64,000 nt of DNA from contig CM063295.1 of assembly GCA_032173965.1 (NCBI GenBank), positions 3,596,001 to 3,660,000 of the forward strand, read 5' to 3'. The stretch comes from Sitta carolinensis. Lineage: Eukaryota; Chordata; Aves; Passeriformes; Sittidae. The position numbers and the translations under genes are program-made. Positions 59,581 to 64,000 of this stretch are shown here, piece after piece; within the stretch, counting starts at the first letter, position 1, and every line of letters begins with the position of its first letter. The notes beneath the pieces were generated by a model, which ran no database searches, had not been told where the DNA came from, and saw nothing but the letters and a program-made list of their open reading frames with translations.

Positions 59581-60635
59581 CCTCTCAGAAGTGGCTGTGC
59601 TGTCTGGGCAGAAGTGCAGTGGCTGCAGCTGAGCCTGTGGTGGCTGATGCAAGGAAAAGTGAGTGAAGAACTCGAGAGCACAGGAGGATAATATGGCTTG
59701 GGCTGAGAGCTGGTGAAAAATGTGGGCTTGGACTGTGAACAAAAAATATTTTATTTACAACAAATGGGGTCATTCCCAATGGAAAGATGAAAAGAGACTT
59801 ATTTTCTTGAGCTCAGCCTGAGATGAGTCCAGGGGTATGGGATACTATGGTTCCAATCTTGACTTTGAATTGGACCCAAGAACAGTAATAAACCCCAAAA
59901 TTGTTCAGATCATTTAAGAAGAAAAATCCCTTCTGTGCTCATGCTTTCTATTTAAATTTCCTTAAAACAGCATTTCCCTCTTCTACCTGTGCTGCTGAGT
60001 TTTTAATACATCTATTTAAATGCAAATTTTGACTTTTGGTCTGTAATCACAAAAATGTTTGACACATAAATTTTTATCAGCAATGTAATTTTATGGAGAA
60101 GCAGTGATGGAGTGGTAGGCCACAGATACCAGGGTGATGCATTGCTCACCCTGTTTTGGTGGGGGGAACTGCCTGCACAAGGGTCAGCTGATGGCAATGA
60201 TTGTTTCCTCAGTGCTCAACTTGCTGAGGTGCCCGAGAGGCTGTTGACTGTCCTTGGGGTGTTTGCTTGTGTACCAAAAGCTCCCTGAGCACCATCAGTT
60301 CTTTGTGTGCTCAGAACTGCTGGGATGGCAGTCCTGACAGCTGTCTCCTCAAGAAGGGAGGCCTTTTTTCCACCCACCTTGCATTTTTTCCTCTCCTCAG
60401 TGGGTTTACTGCCACAGACTTGCCTGGGATGGGGGATGTTTTACCAGTGTGTGCCAATCCCAGTGCAGGTTCTCTTTGCTTGCTGCTGAGTGTGTGGTGT
60501 GTGTTTCATCTCTCCCCACTCCCATCAGACAGTCTGGCCCTCGCCAGTCCCTGTCTGGGTGTTGGTGGCTGCCAGCCCTGCTGTCCCTGCCAGGACCACA
60601 GCTGCTGAGCAGGGCCACAGCTGCAGCAGCCAGGG
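59581..60635. other. Unique non-coding DNA
   Basis: No gene or repeat recognised between the SINE and minisatellite D. The longest frame here (60267-60608, 113 codons) has no domain. Confidence 0.55.
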
Positions 60636-60637
60636 CC

Positions 60638-61100
60638 CCTTTGCCAGGACTGTTCTCCTGTCTCCCCTTTGCCAGGCTGTTCTCCTGTCTGTCTCCCCTT
60701 TGCCAGGCTGTTCTCCTGTCTGTCTCCCCTTTGCCAGGCTGTTCTCCTGTCTGTCTCCCCTTTGCCAGGCTGTTCTCCTGTCTGTCTCCCCTTTGCCAGG
60801 CTGTTGTCCTGTCTCCCCTTTGCCAGGCTGTTCTCCTGTCTGTCTCCCCTTTGCCAGGCTGTTCTCCTGTCTCTCCTTTGCCAGGCTGTTCTCCTGTCTC
60901 CCCTTTGCCAGGCTGTTCTCCTGTCTCTCCTTTGCCAGGCTGTTCTCCTGTCTCCCCTTTGCCAGGCTGTTCTCCTGTCTGTCTCCCCTTTGCCAGGCTG
61001 TTCTCCTGTCTGTCTCCCCTTTGCCAGGCTGTTGTCCTGTCTCCCCTTTGCCAGGCTGTTCTCCTGTCTGTCTCCCCTTTGCCAGGCTGTTGTCCTGTGA
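60638..61100 (+). repeat. Minisatellite D, 27- and 31-bp units, 16 copies
   Basis: The core TTTGCCAGGCTGTTCTCCTG occurs about 16 times. Units are 27 or 31 bp and differ mainly in whether the CTGT before CTCCCC is doubled. Variants include CTCTCC for CTCCCC (near 60871 and 60925) and GTTGTCC for GTTCTCC at 60804, 61032 and 61090. The block around the first GTTGTCC recurs with the same unit order about 228 bp further on, so there is a higher-order duplication. The array keeps frames of 354 codons (plus) and 425 codons (minus) open, the longest in the window, which I reject as genes. Confidence 0.95.
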
Positions 61101-61245
61101 TGGATCCAGCAGCAGCCAGTGCTGGGCTGAGCAGCCACAGCAGCCCCAGCCCCGGGAGCCTTTGGCACAGGGCTTGGCACAGCTGGGGTGGCACTGCAGC
61201 CACGCTGCTGCTGCTGCCTTTGGCCAAGCCACAGATTCTGCCCTG
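61101..61245. other. GC-rich spacer between minisatellite D and CR1
   Basis: GC-rich sequence with CAG/CTG-rich wording. Nothing recognised. Confidence 0.5.
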
Positions 61246-61720
61246 GGAATCATGGAATATCCTGAGCTGGCAGGGACCCACAGGATCATCCATCCATCCC
61301 CCCCCTGTCCCTGCACAGCCACCCCAGCAATCCCACCCTGTACCTGAGCACTGCCCAAAGGCTCCTGGAGCTGTAGCAGCCTCGGGGCTGTGCCCATCCC
61401 TGGGCAGTGCCAGCACCTCTGGGGCAGAGCCTTGCCCTGATCTCCAGCTGTTCCCTGGTCCTGTCCCTGGCACAGGGGCAGAGATTGGAGCTGCCCTTCC
61501 CTGCCCCTCATGAGGATGCTGAAGACCACAATGAGGTCGCTGCTCAGGCTCCTCCTGGACAGACCCAGTGCCCCCAGGTGCTCTCCATGGCTTCCCCTCC
61601 AGTCCCTTCCCCATCCTCGTGGCCTCCTCTGGGTGCTCTCTAATGGCTTCATGTGTTTTCTGTGCTGGTGTCCCTAACTGCACCAGAACTCGAGGTGAGG
61701 CAGTGTTAGGAAGTGCTGTT
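61246..61720 (-). mobile_element. CR1 LINE 3' end, truncated, about 475 bp
   Basis: In the + direction it reads as the reverse complement of CR1. The 3' terminus AATCATGGAATATCCTGAG is at about 61249-61267, then GGCAGGGACCCACAGGATCATC. Further right, GATGCTGAAGACCACAATGAGG, the cognate of CR1's conserved antisense AAGGCCGCAATAAGG word, precedes CAGGCTCCTCCTGGACAG, ATCCTCGTGGCCTCCTCTGGG and CACCAGAACTCGAGGTGAGG. The order and spacing match the CR1 3' end and last ORF2 codons. No intact reverse transcriptase frame remains. Its terminal block resembles the tail of the SINE 1.7 kb to the left. Confidence 0.87.
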
Positions 61721-64000
61721 TCCCAGTTTGTATTGGCTGTATTGGCTGGTCAGTCACAGGGCAGAGCAGAAGATGGTGCCAGGCATGAAAGGAGTGTTAA
61801 TCCCAGTCTTGACTTCTGAGGGATCAGTAATATCTGAAAGTAAATTCATTTTAAAGAAACACTGTACCCATACAGTGAGCCAAATCTGTGCCTCCCTGTG
61901 ATAGCAGGCTTATATATACTTCATTCTAGTATTAAATGAATGCAGGTAGCTGCTTTCATTTTACTTATTGCTCAAAATAATTCTTATGTTATGGCAAGGA
62001 TCAATATAAAATGTCAGCTATTTTATTGTACTTACAGTTACAGAAGATAACATACCTTAGGTTCTGCACATTCTGCATTTTACGTTCCCTAGATGCCCTG
62101 GCATTAATTACATACTTCAGATTGCAAATGACAGAGGATCTGAAGGGCACTGTGCTACATTTTCATTCTCATCATCTCTATCTATTTTCCGAATTTAGTC
62201 AAGTTACAAAGTATTACTGAAGACTTGAGCAATATTGAAGCCATTTAAAAAAATAGCAGTAACATATCAAGTGTATCAAACAGTCCAATTCCTCGCTGTT
62301 TGTCAGAGAACAAGAAATTTGGGGAGGAGGAGAATCTTGAACCAAAGGCTGTTTGTCTGGAGAAATTATTTCTTACCCATTCCACTCAGCGGGTTCACTG
62401 CTGATTCCCTGCTCACTGCAATGTCCTGGGGCCTGTTTCATTGCCACTCATCTCTCCTGGCTGGCTTGCTTTGCTCTGCTAAGATCTGTTTATTCACTGC
62501 TGCTACGGTTGGAGTGGGCTGGATCATTAGCTAACTGTTCAAGGTTAACCAACGTTTTGTGCTGAAATGGCTTTTTATGAAACACCTTTTGAGGTTGGGA
62601 AAATACTTGGCCTTTTCTTACCTAAAAACCTGAGATTCGAGTGCAGCCATCGTCATATTTTTAGTGAGATTAAGATTTTGCTCTTTCCCCATCTCTTTTG
62701 GTGTTGTAAAAGCACTCACATTTTTTTTTTAGTCCATTTCTGCTTTATTCATGTGCAAGAACAACAAATGTCCTGAGTATATCTGTGAAGTGCTTTACTT
62801 TCCAAGTGCTTATGTAATTTGCTGGACATTAATGTTTAAATGTTTGCATATTGAAAAAAATAAACGTTTGTATATTCAGAAATACTACACTAGTATAGGT
62901 TTTCACTATATGTAATGTAACTATATAGTAGGTTTTCACTCCTCATTCTGGTCAACCTTTTTTCCCTTAAGCATTAAGCAAATTTCACAGTGTGGTCATG
63001 CAATTTTTATAATAATTTTGACACTGCAAATTAATTGTAGGCTTGATCAAGATAGTGTTTAGTGACATCTGCACAGACCAAATTTCCTATAGAAGGTTGT
63101 GATCAGTGTCAGCCAGTATCTCGTTATTTGTGCTGGCCCTTTTTTAGTTTTTATCCGTGTTATGGCCTTCATTTTTGGATATTGTCTTCACCAGTCTGTA
63201 TCTTGAGGGTTTGTATTCTCAAGTCCTGAAAGCCAGGGGATATTGGGCTGCCAGGTGGGAGCAGCCTCTGGAGCTACAGGCGCAGCACCAGGAGCATCCC
63301 CTGCACCTCCGGAGGTCCAGGAGGATTTTCAGATCATGCATTGTTCCCATGAGCCTTTCCAGGGCACCAGCTTTAATACAATTTACCTTCTTGACCCTCC
63401 TTGTCATTTTTTGCCTTTTAAATTACCTGATTTTTCAGTTTAACGTGTGGCAAACATTTCATTAGTAATTTTGGTCACGGTGTATTTGTAGAAGGGATGG
63501 AAGTGGGGAAAAAATGGGCTCACAGTAGCTAAAGCCAAACCAGGGGTATATCCCAGATGAAAATCAGGAAAAGAGAAATCCTAAGGGGAAGAGAGAACTA
63601 ATTTTTACTAGCAGTTTATCCCTTTATGGTGACCTAGATAGCTGTGCTGGTCTTGGGGAAGGGGAAGCCTTTTTTTTGGCAAGCTCTGAAGGAAGCTCTC
63701 CATGCTGATCTTAGGCTGCAGAGGAAGCAGGACAAAAATGGAATGAAAAGGGAGCTTGCAGGTGACAGCTTCAAGCTGTAATACAGTGTTTTTACCTGTT
63801 TTAAGGTATTTAATTGCTGTCATGCAATTTTAAAAACCCAACAAACTTACCAGTGTTTTATTTCAGATGGGAAAAGTACAGGCAAATAGGTGGTTAATGG
63901 TGAAACTTCTATCACCTGCTGCCTGAGAGGAGCTAGCACACATGAAATGTTGGGTTCTGGATGCAGACTCGTGGTGCTCAATCCCATTCCAGGCTGTTTG
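61721..64000. other. Unique non-coding DNA
   Basis: AT-rich with no gene or mobile element recognised. A short direct repeat of TAGGTTTTCACT occurs at about 62896-62941. A pyrimidine-tract acceptor-like TGTTTTATTTCAG lies at 63854-63866, but the downstream donor is weak. The longest frame is 102 codons (63157-63465), without a domain. Confidence 0.5.

Noticed and set aside
35998..61100. CRISPR-like array (regularly spaced repeats)
   Set aside because: The units are contiguous tandem repeats without unique spacers, in vertebrate DNA with no cas genes.
60406..61683. 425-codon minus-strand ORF (and a 354-codon plus-strand ORF) across minisatellite D
   Set aside because: The frames are open only because the tandem unit lacks stops. 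The peptide is a simple repeat plus translated antisense CR1, with no domain and no gene context.

Overview
This window looks like non-coding vertebrate DNA from a bird, most likely a passerine. It is AT-rich, has no dense gene packing, and no open reading frame resembles a protein family I recognise. The avian assignment rests on the interspersed repeats: two antisense 3' ends of CR1 LINEs (49.3 and 61.2 kb), a tRNA-Ile-headed SINE with a CR1-type tail (59.4 kb, the architecture of the songbird TguSINE1 group), and several avian-type endogenous retrovirus LTR pieces (12.4, 17.5-18.1, 30.0-30.3 and 41.0-41.3 kb, probably also 8.2-9.0 kb). Repeat assignments come from remembered consensus features, not from a database search.

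Layout. 1-8.2 kb: unique AT-rich DNA with one small CpG cluster near 1.1 kb. 8.2-9.0 kb: a probable retroviral leader or LTR fragment with an internal 110-bp direct repeat. 12.4-12.6 kb: 3' end of an LTR. 17.48-18.06 kb: a complete-looking 574-bp LTR on the minus strand with TG/CA ends and a possible tRNA-Pro-like primer-binding site next to it. 18-30 kb: mostly unique DNA with homopolymer tracts. 30.0-30.34 kb: plus-strand LTR. 33.15-33.64 kb: two short spliceable segments with compatible phase, the only hint of an exon pair. 36.0-36.55, 39.76-40.19, 55.33-55.97 and 60.64-61.10 kb: four minisatellites with units of about 20-21, 21, 20 and 27/31 bp. 41.0-41.3 kb: 5' part of an LTR of the same family as the 12.4-kb piece, in opposite orientation. 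The rest is unique intergenic or intronic DNA.

The longest ORFs (up to 425 codons) lie across the minisatellites and exist because the repeat units lack stop codons; they are not credible genes. I found no operon, CRISPR array, rRNA, functional tRNA or gene system. The points most worth checking are the exon pair at 33 kb, the minisatellite cluster, the minus-strand LTR with its possible primer-binding site, and three perfect short hairpins that look like template-switch products.
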